Source: Cannabis sativa (Eukaryota; Streptophyta; Magnoliopsida; Rosales; Cannabaceae). From it: a DNA stretch of 64,000 bases. Below the pieces are notes generated by a model, which saw only the letters and a list, made by a program, of their open reading frames with translations, was not told where the DNA came from and did no database searches. Positions 1 to 12,192 of the stretch are shown in pieces (the first letter of the stretch is position 1; the number at the start of each line of letters is the position of its first letter). Made by a program: the position numbers and the translations under genes. Location: assembly GCF_029168945.1 (NCBI RefSeq), contig NC_083603.1:14198001-14262000 (forward strand), given 5' to 3'.

Positions 1-233
1 AAATTCTAACTTAATCCGGGATATTCTCAAAATAATTCTTTCATTTAATATCGTGACATTGCTAACCACATAGCTAAAATTCCACAATTACCGGGCTCAA
101 AATAACGCATTCCATTAAATAATTTCCCAACAATTTACCTAAGTAAGATCATAATCCTACTTCATTTTCCAAGTAATTACATATTTAATAAAATATGTCC
201 ATTTAAATATTATTTATTTTCTGGGATATTACA
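1..233 (-). mobile_element. Terminal part of an antisense LTR (third gypsy-like family), cut by the window edge
   Basis: Read on the minus strand, the segment begins TGTAATATCCCAG at 233 and runs off the left edge. TG at the start and AT-rich sequence suit the 5' end of a plant LTR. At 234 the sequence switches abruptly into the middle of a Ty3/gypsy gag that matches the antisense copy near 27.6 kb. The element therefore inserted into that gag. Only one LTR edge is visible, so its own genes and TSD cannot be checked (candidate TSD AGTGG at 234-238). Calling it an LTR is inference from the terminus and the junction. Confidence 0.7.
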
Positions 234-244
234 AGTGGCTAACG

Positions 245-1987
245 GTGAACACCAAAATTCTCAACTTTATGGGTGTCACCGGGAATGACAGAGTGGTATG
301 TGCCACTTTCCAGTTTCAGGAAGACGCTCTTGTCTGGTGGGACATGGTGTCTCAGATTCATGACGTCACCACCATGACTTGGGAAAGGTTCCAGGAACTC
401 TTCAACGCCAAGTATTATAACGAGGCGGTCAGAAGCGCCAAGAGGAAAGAGTTCACCCACTTGACCCAGCGAGAGAATATGAGCGTGACCGAGTATACTA
501 CTCAGTTCGACCGGTTGGCGAGGTTAGCCTCGGGAATAGTGCCAACCGACTTCAGCAAGAAAGAGAAGTACCTGGATGGGTTAAATGCAAAGAATAAACA
601 TGATTTGATGATCACCACTGACGACAAGACCACCTATGTTGAGATGGTGGAAAAGGCACTGCGAGCTGAGGGCGCAGTTGGGTGTATGTCGGAGTCGGCT
701 AGTACTCCAGCGAGTGGCGGGGCTCCTACCCCTCCTGCATCAGGCTTTAGCAGGGGGAGTAGTGGTTCGGCCATGGACCCGAAGAGGAGAGCATCCACTA
801 CATCCGGAGGCTCGAGTCAGAACAAGAGGTTCTGGGGGAACCAGAATAGAGGTAGTCGTCCTAGTGGTGCAGAGACCCGGTTCTCCTATCCCAGTGCCCC
901 AGCTGCAAAAAGGAACCATCGGGGTGAATGCAAAGGTCAGGGAAGCTTTCACTGTGGCATGCCCGGACACTTCAAGAGGGATTGTCCCCAGCTTTGCTCA
1001 GAGGCACCGAGGGCTCCGGCGATACCCACTCCAGCTAGGGTGTTCGCCATCACTCAGGCTGATGCAGATGCAAGCCCCTCAGTTGTAACAGGTCAGCTTT
1101 CAATTAATAACTCGTATTACTCAGTACTGTTTGATTCTGGGGCTACACATTCTTATGTGGCAGCCAGAGTCTTTAGTAAATTGGATAGATCGTATGATAG
1201 ATATGAATTAGGGTTTGGAACCCTATTACCTGGCGGAGAGTTAGTTATCTCCAAAAGGTGGATTAGGTCTATGCCGATCAGAATAGATGGTACAGAGTTA
1301 AGTGCTAACTTGATAGAGATGAGCTTAGTAGAGTTCGATATTATTTTAGGAATGGATTTCCTATCTAAATATTCGGCGAGTATTGATTGCAAAAGGAAGA
1401 TGGTGATCTTCCAACCGGAAAGTGAAGAACCTTTTGAGTTTGTTGGTTCAGTTCGGGGATCTCGGATCCCGGTTATTTCGGCCATGTCAGCTAGAGAATT
1501 ATTGCATGGCGGCTGTTTAGGGTTTCTGGCCGTGGTGGTGGACACCACTCGGCCAGATACCATTCGGCCAGAGGACATCAAGGTAGTTCGGGAATTTTTA
1601 GATGTTTTTCCCGAAGAACATCCTGGGTTACCACCTCAGCGGGAGATTGACTTCGTGATAGATTTGGCTCTAGGGGTGGAACCAGTTTCCAAGGCTCCGT
1701 ATAGAATGGCTCCAGCTGAACTTAAGGAATTAAAGATTCAGCTCCAGGGGTTGCTTGACATTGGGTTTATTCGGCCTAGTGTGTCACCCTGGGGAGCCCC
1801 GGTTTTATTCGTTAAGAAGAAAGATGGAACTATAAGGATGTTCATCGATTACAGAGAATTGAACAAGCTGATAGTGAAGAATAAATATCCATTACCTAGG
1901 ATCGATAATTTGTTCGATCAGCTTCAGGGGAAGACGGTCTTTTCTAAGATTGATCTCCGTTCGGGTTATCATCAGTTGAAAATCTGA
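245..1987 (+). pseudogene. G1 gag, protease and N-terminal RT, open to a premature stop
   Basis: This 580-codon open stretch starts within Gag; the apparent GTG start is only the edge left by the insertion at 233. The Retrotrans_gag region occupies roughly residues 1-130. A zinc knuckle follows near residue 235, with its first Cys replaced by Ser (AGC at 944-946; the antisense G3 copy has TGC). The aspartic protease motif FDSGATHSY is at about 1130 and the protease-RT linker at about 1550-1700. RT begins with the PYRMAP and [13 protein letters not shown] blocks and ends in SGYHQLKI, where CGA has become TGA (1985-1987). Gag would coat the RNA, the protease would cut the polyprotein and RT would copy the RNA. 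All are inactive here because RT is cut before its catalytic DD. Confidence 0.9.
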
Positions 1988-3061
1988 GAGGAGGACATTC
2001 CGAAGACGGCTTTCCGCACTAGGTATGGACATTATGAATTCCTGGTTATGTCGTTCGGACTAACCAATGCTCCTGCAGCATTCATGGATTTGATGAATAG
2101 AGTATTCAAGGATTTCCTCGATATCTATGTGATTGTGTTTATCGACGACATCCTTGTGTACTCTCAGTCAGAAGAGGAGCATGAGTTATATCTTCAGATG
2201 GTTTTACAACGACTTCGGGAACACAAGCTTTATGCCAAGTTCAAGAAATGCGAATTTTGGCTATCTCAGGTGTTCTTTTTAGGGCACATCGTCAGCAAAG
2301 ATGGGATCAAGGTGGATCCCGGGAAGATAGAATCCGTCAGGGATTGGCCGAGACCGAAGACAGTGAAAGAGATTAGAAGCTTCTTGGGTTTAGCTGGGTA
2401 CTATCGTAGGTTCGTGGAAGGGTTTTCTAAAATTTCAATGCCCTTAACCGAACTTACAAAGAAGAATCAGCGGTTTGTCTGGTCAGACAAGTGCGAAGCT
2501 AGTTTGCAGGAGCTGAAACAGAGGTTGATTACCGCTCCAGTGCTAGCTTTGCCTTTAGACAATGAGAAGTTTGTAGTTTATTGTGATGCATCCAGACAGG
2601 GTCTGGGGTGTGTGTTGATGCAAGTCGATCGGGTCATCATTTATGCCTCCCGTCATTTAAAGGATTATGAACAGCGATACCCGACTCATGATCTAGAGTT
2701 GGCCGCGGTGGTTTTTGCATTGAAGATTTGGCGGCATTACCTTTACGGAGAAAGGTGTGAAATCTATATCGACCATAAAAGTCTCAAGTATTTCTTTACT
2801 CAGAAAGATTTGAACATGAGACAGAGACGTTGGTTGGAATTAGTCAAAGATTACGATTGTGAAATTCTCTATCACCCTGGGAAGGCCAATGTAGTGGCCG
2901 ATGCCCTGAGCAGAAAGGGTCCCGGGCAGGTAGCTAGTATGGTTCAGCTCTCGCCTCAGCTAGCAGAGGATATGGTTAGATCCGACATTGAGTTTGTGGT
3001 AGGTCAGCTTCACAACTTAACGCTGCAATCTGATCTGTTGGAAAGAATTAAAGCCGCTTAG
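1988..3061 (+). pseudogene. G1 RT catalytic part and RNase H
   Basis: The same frame continues past the TGA at 1985-1987. RT motifs present include [12 protein letters not shown] and the catalytic FIDDILVYS (about 2140-2165), then the [10 protein letters not shown] and [12 protein letters not shown] blocks. RNase H follows with [12 protein letters not shown] and [12 protein letters not shown]. Its conserved TDHKSL appears as IDHKSL, so a Thr is lost. The segment closes at a TAG (3059-3061), where the G4 copy has CAG. This is the normal RT-RNase H part of gypsy Pol, which makes double-stranded DNA and degrades the RNA template. It cannot be expressed as one protein in this copy. Confidence 0.9.
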
Positions 3062-3877
3062 ATGACTGATCCAGAGTTAGTGAAGATCAGAGATGAGGTT
3101 TTGGCTGGTCAAGCCAGGGACTTTTCAGTGTCACATAACGGGATACTTCTATATAAAGTTAGGGTTTGTGTTCCGAATAGTGAGGAACTCAGGAATGAGA
3201 TCTTTGAGGAGGCTCATTCTACCCCTTATTCTCTGCATCCCGGCACCACTAAGATGTACCAAGATCTTAAACCGTACTTCTGGTGGAGCGGTATGAAGAA
3301 GAATTTGGTAGAATTCGTATCGAGGTGCCTCACTTGTCAGCAGATTAAGGCTGAGCATCAGCGACCGGCAGGGTTGTTGCAGCCTCTAACCCTACCTGAA
3401 TGGAAGTGGGAAGATATCACGATGGATTTCGTGGTCGGGTTACCTAGAACCACGGGTTTGTTTGAATCCATCTGGGTAGTGGTGGATCGATTCACAAAAT
3501 CTGCTCATTTTCTGCCTGTTAGAACGACATTTACAGTGGATCAGTTGGCAAAATTGTATGTCAGAGAGATTGTAAGACTTCACGGGGTACCGAAGTCTAT
3601 AGTTTCGGATAGGGATCCGAAATTCACCTCCATGTTTTGGCAGAGTTTGCAACGAGCAATGGGTACAAAGCTGAAATTCAGTACAACATTCCATCCTCAG
3701 ACAGATGGTCAGTCCGAAAGGACAATTAAGATATTGGAGGACATGTTACGAGCCTGTGTTATGGATTTTGAAGGCTCTTGGAATAAATATCTACCGTTGA
3801 TAGAATTTTCTTACAACAACAGTTATCAGAGTACGATAGGGATGGCTCCCTATGAACTGTTATACGGTAGGGGATAG
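3062..3877 (+). pseudogene. G1 integrase, zinc finger and DDE core
   Basis: The polyprotein continues with the HHCC zinc finger (LHPGTTKMY, then CLTC near 3340). The DDE core follows: first Asp in MDFVVGLP (about 3425), second in VSDRDPKFTS (about 3610), Glu in SERTIKILEDML (about 3730). All three catalytic acids can be seen. The frame breaks near 3870: relative to G4, 35 bp are missing between two AGG triplets after the LYGR block. The loss shifts the frame to a stop at 3875-3877. Integrase would join the cDNA to chromosomal DNA; here it lacks its C-terminus. Confidence 0.88.
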
Positions 3878-4463
3878 AAAATACTTAGGTCCAGAGTCAG
3901 TGCAGCGGACCAATGAGGCAATAGAGAAGATAAAAGCTAGAATGCTTGCCTCACAGAGTAGACAGAAAAGTTATGCAGATCCGAAACGCAGAGATGTTGA
4001 GTTCCAAGTAGGGGACCATGTGTTTTTACGGGTATCTCCGATGAAGGGGATCAAACGTTTCGGGAAAAGAGGCAAGTTATGCCCTAGATTTACAGGACCT
4101 TTCGAGATTCTCGAGAAGATAGGTCAAGTGGCATACCGGTTAGCATTGCCTCCAGCTTTATCAGCAGTTCACAATGTATTCCATGTCTCGATGTTGAGAA
4201 AATACGTTTCAGATCCCTCTCATATACTTAGTTATGAGAGCCTAGAACTGCAGCCAGATGTGACTTACGAAGAACAACCAGTGCAGATCCTGGATAGAAA
4301 GGATAAAGTCCTTCGGAATAAGACCATAGCATTGGTAAAAGTTCTCTGGAGAAACAGCAAGGTGGAGGAAGCCGCCTGGGAGCTAGAGTCAGATATGAGG
4401 GCTCAATATCCAGAGTTATTCAGGTTAGATTTCAGGGACCAAATCCTTTTAAGGGGGGAATAG
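3852..4463 (+). pseudogene. G1 integrase C-terminus and chromodomain-like tail
   Basis: This is the frame into which the 35-bp deletion shifts the integrase. It holds the GPY/F-type module (FTGPFEIL, about 4090) and the block AVHNVFHVSMLRKYV. A C-terminal segment follows with VLWRN, then EEAAWELE and YPELF, the pattern of the divergent chromodomain of Tekay/Del-type plant chromoviruses. Such domains are thought to steer integration to heterochromatin. The stop TAG at 4461-4463 sits in the polypurine tract, directly before the LTR, as in the intact family layout. Confidence 0.85.
4451..4463 (+). other. G1 polypurine tract
   Basis: A run of purines, AAGGGGGGAATAG, lies immediately before the LTR start at 4465. 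This is where plus-strand DNA synthesis is primed in LTR elements. G4 has the same tract at 37949-37960. Confidence 0.8.
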
Positions 4464-5995
4464 TTGTAAAGACCGCTTAGTTTAATTATGAAATTAGCAG
4501 TTAATCATGTTTAATTATCAGAATTATTTATAGCTATTTAAATAATTATTTATACTGTTATTATTGAATTCTGAGATGCATTTTATGTCATTTAGTAGTT
4601 TTTATAATTTTACATTTCCGGTGCCCGGTAACATGGAACTCGGTGTTTGGCTCAGTAAAATCAAAACTTAGTATGTTAGTAGTTTGGGACGGTTTGTTAG
4701 ACATTGGGAATATTGGGAATGGTCGGGAATTTAGAATTTCCCAAAAATACCCCTTTAGTGTTATTTATGTGATTTTAGTGTGAAGGGGCAAAATGGTCAT
4801 TTTGCCCCATTGTTAGTTTGTGTTTTTGTGGCTTAATAATTGAAAAATACATGTTTATTTAATGCTTTTAATGGCTTAAGTAAAGGGTTATGTGGCATTA
4901 CTTTCATTTTTCCAAACTTAGTAAAATTAGAAAAAAATTTCAAAAGGAAAACTCTCTCTCTTTTCCTCTCTCTTTTTCGGCCATTTGAGGCAGCAAGAAA
5001 GTGGATTTTCTCTTATGATTTTGGTGATTTTCAGCAAGTCTAGTGTGATCCTTGAAGAGGTATTTCTTGTCTAGCTTATTTTCCTTTGTTTTCTTGAAAA
5101 ATGATGTAAACTTGAGTAATGCATGGGTGATTTTGATGATGTTGCTGCTGCTAGTTGTTGTTGTTGTTTCTATGTTTAAAATGATGAATTAAGTATGTTT
5201 AGTTAGGTTGAAATGCATGCTAGTTGTTCTTGCTCTAGTTGGTTAATTTTCTTGTTAAAAAGCTTGGGTTTTCAAAGTGAAATTGTGTGAATTGTTGCTG
5301 TAGTTGTTGCATGAGTTAGGTTTTAGTTTCTGCAGTTTTTATATGCTTGAATATGAGTTTGAATCATGGTTTGTTGCATGTTGGAGAGCTTTAACCAAGT
5401 TTGATTTTTAGAACTCAAAGCTTGGGCTTTAATGGCACTTTTTGTATCTGTGCATTATGGGTTGTGTTATTGCTTTAGATATGTTATTTGGGTCCTATAG
5501 AACAGGTCTGGAAGGTTTGAGGTTGTTTGGGTGTGATTTGGTTGAGTTATGAAATTTTGAATTTCTGCCTGCGAGGAACCGGAATTCTGATTGTGCATCC
5601 GGAATTCCGGATGGGTTTTGAAAATTCCCTGAACTGGAATTCCGGTTGGACAACCGGTCTACCGGTTGGGGAAATTTTAGGAACCTTAGATTTCCTCGTT
5701 TTTATGTTATTTGTGGTATTGCCATGCTTTTTAAAGATAGGGAAACTTTTAGTTCCTAGTGTAAGTCCCCGGGAAGTGATTTAGCGTATCACTTATAGTG
5801 TTGTGATTTTTATGATTTAGGAGCCTGTAATCCGCCGCGCAGATAGTTCCAGTCAGGTTGACCGGCACACCTGAATTCGGAATTGAGGTAAGATTAGTAT
5901 AACAGTATGCATATGTAGATTACATGTTTAGCGTGCATGTCGGAAGCCTGTTAGATTACATTAGATATGTATGTTGGCTTCGAACCATCCGACTG

Positions 5996-6296
5996 TGTCA
6001 CGTTGGTACAGGCTGGAGTATGACAAGTTCGACCGATTAGGCTGACACTGTATCACGTCGGTACAGGCTGGAGTATGACCAGCAGCTGGAGTATGACCGG
6101 TTCGACCGATTAGGTTGATACTTAGGTTGGTGGTTCCGTACTATTTGACGTATCACGTCGGTACAGGCTGGAGTATGACCAGCAGCTGGAGTATGACCAG
6201 TTCGACCGATTAGGCTGATACTGTAACACGCCAGACATAGCCGGAGTATGACCAAGAATGAGTATGACCGATTCGACCGATTAGGCTGTTACTTGT
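5996..6296 (+). repeat. Minisatellite inside the G1 LTR
   Basis: About four imperfect copies of a unit built from GGCTGGAGTATGACCAGCAG, then TTCGACCGATTAGGCTGATAC. The other F1 LTRs carry different copy numbers: one near 28.8 kb, about three at 31918-32165 and 39485-39750, and four or five at 35945-36280. Confidence 0.85.
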
Positions 6297-6754
6297 CAAT
6301 AGTACCGTCCCTATGAACGTTCAGAACTCAGTACCTTGTTGGACACCGCAGTTAGGGGGACTCAGTATCGTGTTGGACACGGCAGTTAGGGTTATGGTCA
6401 GGGGTATGGGCGTCTGATCATGACCGAGATTTATGTATGAGTATTATTATGCTTTTCTTACTGATTCTGTCGACTCACAGTGCTATGTTTATGTGTAGGT
6501 AAAGGCAAGGCTAGGGTTGATGGACCGTGAACCAGCCTATGAAGATTGTACATGTCGGGGCGGTTAGGCCTGGAGCGTACGATCATCGGGACAGCGAGGC
6601 TATATTTTGTAATTAGTCGCTAGGCGACAGGTTTTTGTATAGACAACAAACTTTTGTAAATGGTTTTGTAATCGGGATCCCGAGTATTTTGTATAAATAT
6701 TTTACAAGTTTAATTAAAAAGCAAAAATTTTAATTAATCACGTTTTCCATAAAC

Positions 6755-6773
6755 CTTGTTGATTAGCAACGAG
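6755..6773 (+). other. Conserved terminal hairpin in F1 LTR
   Basis: CTTGTTG, then loop ATTAG, then CAACGAG: a 7-bp stem with one G-U pair. It lies about 55 bp before the LTR end, close to where the PBS follows in a 5' LTR. In G4 (40173-40191) the stem is perfect. Confidence 0.65.
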
Positions 6774-6828
6774 CTGCACAGCATGTTTAAAAATCACGTA
6801 ATACGCCTATGCTAGTTAGGGTGTTACA

Positions 6829-9190
6829 AGTATGTGTTTTAGCTTGTCTGTAAGTTTTTAAAACCTATTATTGCTTGATTGCACATAGCCATGGTTAACT
6901 TGTTGACAGATCCAATGATCTGATTTTAACTCATGGCTCCCTTGGTCAAGTAAATAATTTGTAACAGGTAATTTTCATAATCTTCTTTCATCTGTGTATG
7001 ACCTAGCAACATGATAGGATCCATCCAAATTGTGTGCCTGTGTGAGCCTATGTGTTTAATTTCATTATATATGCATATAGGTTGTTGTTGCTAAATAAAA
7101 TATCATAGTTTTTGATAGATTTTATTTAGGCCCATATAGTTTTAGGCCTATTCAATTAATAACAGTTGTTCATTTTAAGGTTAAATTCCTCTCTTTTGGG
7201 CCTTGTGTGAGAGTTGGGAGCCATAGTAGTGGGTACGACATACTGAACCCAGCACCCCCTCACATGAACCACCCCAATTGTGAAGGCCCATTTGCCTGAT
7301 TTGAATAACTGTACTAGGTTAATTAAATTAGTTTAACCTAATAAAATTGATTAGCAACATAATTAAGTTCATTTATTTTGAAATTAATTTAAGAAGACAA
7401 TAGTTTAAAGAATTTTTTTATTCTAAGCTAAACTATATGTATTTTCTTGTATTTAATTAAATACAGAATTATAACTATCTAGATTCATTCTGAAGCTTAA
7501 TTTAAATTTTTCATTAAATATTCCTATTTAAGTTGATATTTAGTTATCTCAAACTAATCAAGTTAAATCTGAATATCTTTTGGATTTAAAATTTCAAAAT
7601 TAAGTTGAGGAATCTTAGGAATTGGTTATTAAGATTCTTTAGATATTTTTTTTAAGTTGATATCTTTTCAAATATTAACTTAAAATGGAATAATTTCAAA
7701 TTAAGTGGTTACAACTTAATTTTTGATATTTAATTAAATTTAAATTTGAAAATATTTAAGTTCTAGATTTTTTTTCTAATACAACTTAAATTAGATATTT
7801 TTTTTCAAATTTTGTGGAAAAGATACATAGTCAAATAAGATATTTTGTAGATAGTTATTCCTAGACTACTTATTATTTCTAATATTTAATAGGAAAATAT
7901 TATACATTGTGAAATTAATTATTTAAATAATTAATTTTGGTACAATTTATTTTAAGTATATTTTTCCTAGTATTAAACTAGAGATTAATAATTAAGCCTT
8001 CTCTACACTTAATTATTTATTACTTGAATTTAATACATTTAATTAATTTGAAAATTAAATATCTAAGTTGATTTTCATCATGATACTTAAATATTTCTTT
8101 TTCACGACACTTAATTAAATAGAAAATGAATTTTAGTTGAAATTTATTTTTTCAACTAAATTTAAAAATTTTCAAAATATATGTTTTTCTTCATTTTATT
8201 AATCAAATTTCGAAATTTCATTTCTTAAATGCTGGAATTTCGAATTTTATTTGAAAAATAGATTAAAGTTGTAAATTATTTATTTTAATTTTGGACCAAC
8301 TTAAATCAATGATTTTTTCATTTAATGATTAATTAAAATAAATGAAGTAAAATATGTTTAAAAGAAAATGAATTAATTAGTCCATGAAAATCTAGATAGA
8401 TATTATCTGTTTTTGCTTGAAGTATTTTTCTAGTGTATTTAATTAAATAGAAAATTAATATTTAAGTTGATTTTCATCATCATACTTAAATATTTGAAAT
8501 TTTTCTTATATGTATTTAATTAAATAGGAAAATTATATTTTTTGTTGTAAATTAATTTTATTAATTAATTTTGGGCCAACGTTAAATTAGAATAATTTTT
8601 TCAGGATTTATTTTTTATTTTAAGATGCATTTTCGAAAATTGTATTCTTAAATACTTTAATTTTTCAAAATGCAATATATATTTATAGAAAATTAAATTT
8701 GAGTTTTAAATTAATTTTGTAACAACTTAAATTGAATATTTTTCTAAATATTTATTGGAAATTATTACTAAAATGGAAATAATTCATGTTATTTTCATAT
8801 CCATCTAAGTAAAATTTATAAATATTAAATTAAAATTTATATTTAGAATTTTTCATTCTAAATTGGAAATTTTAATTAAATAAATATATATTTAAAATAA
8901 ATTGATTAAAAAATGAGAATCAAAGAAAATACAACTCTCTTTAAATAATGAGCTTTATTATTAAGATATTCGATCTCCATAGTTGGTTTTACATCGAGTT
9001 TGTTTTAGTGAGTAATCCTCCCTAATGGAGGAACGTTCATTACCAATTTCGCACCGTTTAATCTCGAAAGATAAGTAGTTTGTAAGTATTTTATATGGTA
9101 TGGATCACCCTAATGGTGGCGACCATATTTGACTTGCAAATTATGAAACAATGGTGGAAGATCATAAGATAGATAGACTTGCAAATTAGC
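6829..9190 (+). repeat. AT-rich non-coding internal region of copia A
   Basis: No coding potential is seen. The stretch is dominated by short motifs in both orientations, such as AACTTAAAT and ATTTAAGTT, and by a block TTTAAGTTGATTTTCATCAT that occurs twice (about 8060 and 8460). The colinear copy in copia B keeps the same order over about 2.2 kb, so it is a fixed part of the family and not random filler. Confidence 0.7.
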
Positions 9191-9548
9191 AAATTATGTC
9201 TATTTGTGAATTTTTCACTAAGTAAGGGCGAAATTGTAAAGAAAGAGTTTTAGGGGCATATTTGTTAATTATGATACTTTGTATGGTTCAATTAATAAAT
9301 ATGATAAATGACAATATTATTTAATAATTATTTATAGTTATTAAATAGTTAGAATTGTCATTTAAATGGTTGAATTAGAAAATTGGCGTTTTTGAGAAAA
9401 TCAGATGCAAAAGTGACAAAACTGCAAAATTGCAAAAAGTCAGGCCCTAATCCACATGTATAAGGCCGGCCACTTTTGTAGGGTTTTACCACTGATATTT
9501 TCATTATTTTAATGTCAAATAATTCAAACCTAACCCTAGTGGAATGCT

Positions 9549-9556
9549 ATAAATAG
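9549..9556 (+). promoter_or_regulatory. TATA box in copia A LTR
   Basis: TATAAATA in the context ATGCTATAAATAGATAG. It is conserved in both copia B LTRs (11743-11750, 19942-19949) and, antisense, in the C3 LTR near 47.84 kb. It probably sets the LTR transcript start. Confidence 0.6.
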
Positions 9557-10014
9557 ATAGTGAAGGCTTCAGGAAATTAACACTTAAATTTTCTACTTTT
9601 TCATTCAGGAAAAACTGAGCCTCTCTCTCTCCCTATCTTTAGCCGACCACTCCCTCTCTCTCTTCTTCCTAAAGATTTCGAAATTCTTAGTGTTAGAGTA
9701 GTGCCCACACACAGCAAGTGATACCTCAATCATAGTGAGGAAGATCGTGAAGAAAGACTTTCAGCAAGAAGGAGTTTCAGCACTAAAGAATCAGAGAAAG
9801 AGATCCAGGTTCAGATATTGATAATGCTCTGCTACAGAAAGGAATCAAGGGCTAGATATCTGAACGGAAGGAGTCATTATATTCTGCTGCACCCAATGTA
9901 AGGTTTACTAAACTTTATATGTGTTTATTTCATCGTTTTAGAAAGTTCATATTTAGGCTGTTAATCAACATACTTGTGAGTAGATCTAAGATCCTGGTAA
10001 AATAATTTCCAACA

Positions 10015-10392
10015 ATAACATCTCGTAGGGAGCCATCCCTATTGTACTCTGGTAGCTATTGTTGTAGGAGAATTGAATGAAAGGTAAGTACTTACTTCAT
10101 GAATCTACAAAGTCCATGACACAGGCTCACAGTAAATCCTCCAATATCCGAATAGTTCTTTCCGACTGACCATCAGTCTAAGGGTGAAAGGTTGTGTTAA
10201 ACTTTAACTTGGTACCCATAGCCTTCTGAAGACTCACCCAAAATTTCGATGTAAACTTTGGATCCCTATCTGACACAATAGGTTTAGGGGCTCCATGGAG
10301 ACGAACTATCTCCTTCACATACAATTCAGCGTACTGATCCACTGAATATTGAACTTTCACTGGTAGAAAGTGGGCTGATTTTGTGAATCGAT
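10015..10392 (-). pseudogene. G2 integrase core fragment between two copia insertions
   Basis: Reading on the minus strand gives TKSAHFLPV, then SVDQYAELYVKEIVRLHG, SDRDPKFTS and FHPQTDGQSERT, followed after stops by FSYNNSYQSTIGMAPYE. This is the Ty3/gypsy integrase core with the second Asp and the Glu. Its upstream part continues at 20390, on the far side of copia B: the break falls in the VDRF codons. Its downstream part was displaced by copia A at 10014. The fragment itself carries stops (for example TGA after the ILEDLL block). Confidence 0.88.
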
Positions 10393-12190
10393 TGTTGGGT
10401 TCACATGATTTACTTCATGATTATATGTATATAATGTATAAATTCATCTGAAACCCTTTTCACATACTTGATCCTGTTTATTGTGCTGTCAACACATTGG
10501 AAAGTAAACATGACTATGTGAATAAAGTTTCCTAGATTTATCAGACACAGGGTTTTACTGATATGATAATCTACAACAAGAGTTTACTTGTATTAGGAGA
10601 AATACTATGTTCTTTCCAGAACATTGGTTAAAGTAAAGCTCAGGTTGGATGCATGGACTATGCATTGGAAGGGACCGATATTGAACTTTGACTTAGATTT
10701 AATTAAACTTACCATAAAATCTATTCAAGTCAATATCGCCTAGTTGATCCTAGATCAAATGATCTTAATCCTGTTATGTTTAGGCTCAATCTTGAAAGGC
10801 TATTCGTGTTCCTTGAATTGTTAGTTAAGCCTACTTTTAGGTCAGGGTGATACGTACTTTTTGGGAACACGGTAGTGCAATTGAGTGGGAGCGCTAGCAT
10901 AAACATGGAATCTATAGCTTCTATCTGGCGAATAGTAAGCAAAGGATGATCACCTTCGAGCTTGACCAAACGAAAAATAAATGGTGGAGATATCATTTCA
11001 CATAAGTTGAAATATCATTTATACGGGGTCAAGTGTTTTAAGGATAAAATACATAGTAGGGTGTTACGGTAATTTAATCCCTTTACTGTGTAGATCATTC
11101 ATATAGAGGATCATTGATCAAATTAGGATTATAACAATGGATAACTAATGATGTGTCTATATGGTGGAACATATAGAGCATTCTATATACTGAGAGTGCA
11201 ATTCTAAGTTCTATGCGTGGATTCAACGAAGAATTAATAAGTTAGTGAATTTTAGTGCTAAATTCTTGATCTACTTATTGGAAGCTCGGTTATATAGACC
11301 CATGGTCCCCCCACGAGTTGAGATAATATTGCTTGTAAGACTCATGTAATTGGTTTTGATTAATCAATTATAATTCTCAAATTAGACTATGTCTATTTGT
11401 GAATTTTTCACTAAGTAAGGGCGAAATTGTAAAGAAAGAGTTTATAGGGGCATAATTGTTAATTATGATACTTTGTATGGTTCAATTAATAAATATGATA
11501 AATGACAATATTATTTAATAATTATTTATAGTTATTAAATAGTTAGAATTGGCATTTAAATGGTTGAATTAGGAAATTTGCATTTTTGAGAAAATCAGAT
11601 ACAAAAGGTGTTAAAATTGCAAAATTGCAAAAAGCAAGGCCCAATCCACTAAGTGTATGGCCGGCCACCTATTGTAGTATTTTAAGTTGATTTTTTCATT
11701 ATTTTAATGCCATATAATTCAAACATAACCCTAGTGGAATGCTATAAATAGATAGTAAAGGCTTCAGAAAAATAACACTTTTCTTCTGACACTTTCTGAT
11801 TCAGAAAACCTGAGCCTTTTCTCTCCCTATCTTTGGCTGACCCTTCTCTTTCTACTTCCCTCTTCAATTTCGAAAATCTTAGTGTATGAGTAGTGCCCAC
11901 ACACATCAAGTGATACCTCAATCATAGCGAGGAAGATCGTGAAGAAAGATCATCAGCATCAAAGATTCAGAGAAAGAGATCCAGGTTCAGATATTGATAA
12001 TGCTCTGCTACAGAAAGGAATCAAGGGCTAAATATCTGAACGGAAGGAGTCATATTATTCAGCTGCACCCAATGTAAGGTTTCTAAAACTTTATGTGTGT
12101 TTATTTTATCGTTTTAGAAAGTTCTTATTTAGGATGTTAATCAACATACTTGTGAGTAGATCTAAGATCCTGGTTAAATAATTTCCAACA
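10393..12190 (+). mobile_element. Copia B 5' LTR (1798 bp, with an 84-bp deletion)
   Basis: Nearly colinear with the 3' LTR at 18509-20389. It lacks 84 bp directly after its first bases: TGTTGGG joins straight to TTCACATG. The TATA box is at 11743-11750, followed by a pyrimidine-rich stretch and the CTGCACCCAATGTAAGG block near 12060. Confidence 0.9.
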
Positions 12191-12192
12191 AC

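Larger units (their letters stand above)
234..6828 (+). mobile_element. G1: 5'-truncated Ty3/gypsy (Tekay/Del-like chromovirus) with 3' LTR
   Basis: The order gag, protease, RT, RNase H, integrase, C-terminal chromodomain-like tail, polypurine tract and LTR is that of plant chromoviruses. The 5' LTR, PBS and gag N-terminus are missing because another element inserted at 233; they should lie to the left of the window. At 6828 the LTR ends in GTTACA and the flank resumes inside copia A sequence. The matching uninterrupted site in copia B lies at about 13121, so AGTAT at 6829-6833 is the expected TSD. The copy is dead: two in-frame stops and a 35-bp deletion break pol. Confidence 0.9.
4465..6828 (+). 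mobile_element. G1 3' LTR (family F1, 2364 bp)
   Basis: It starts TGTAAAGACCGCTTAG and ends GTTAGGGTGTTACA, the same termini as the G3, G4 and two solo LTRs in this window. It contains an internal minisatellite (5996-6296), a conserved block with an inverted repeat around GTCGAC (about 6467), the shared motif GATTGTACATGTC (about 6545) and a terminal hairpin (6755-6773). There is no gene inside. Confidence 0.92.
6829..10014 (+). mobile_element. Copia A: right part of a Ty1/copia element with internal deletion
   Basis: From 6829 to about 9190 the sequence matches the non-coding internal part of copia B (about 13121-15330 and following). It then passes directly into LTR sequence (about 9191-10014) that matches the right half of both copia B LTRs and ends ATTTCCAACA. 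The pol region and the left part of this LTR are therefore missing. The element's left part should lie on the other side of G1, outside the window. To the right, G2 integrase sequence resumes with ATAAC as the expected TSD. No ORF of note occurs in the first 2.3 kb, which is strongly AT-rich. Confidence 0.8.

Noticed and set aside
5996..6296. LTR minisatellite as centromeric or subtelomeric satellite
   Set aside because: It occurs only inside F1 LTRs at a fixed position with 1-5 units, never as a free array.
10730..10996. Minus-strand ORFs of 79-88 codons shared by both copia B LTRs (also 18930-19169)
   Set aside because: They lie antisense within LTRs and match each other only because the LTRs are duplicates.
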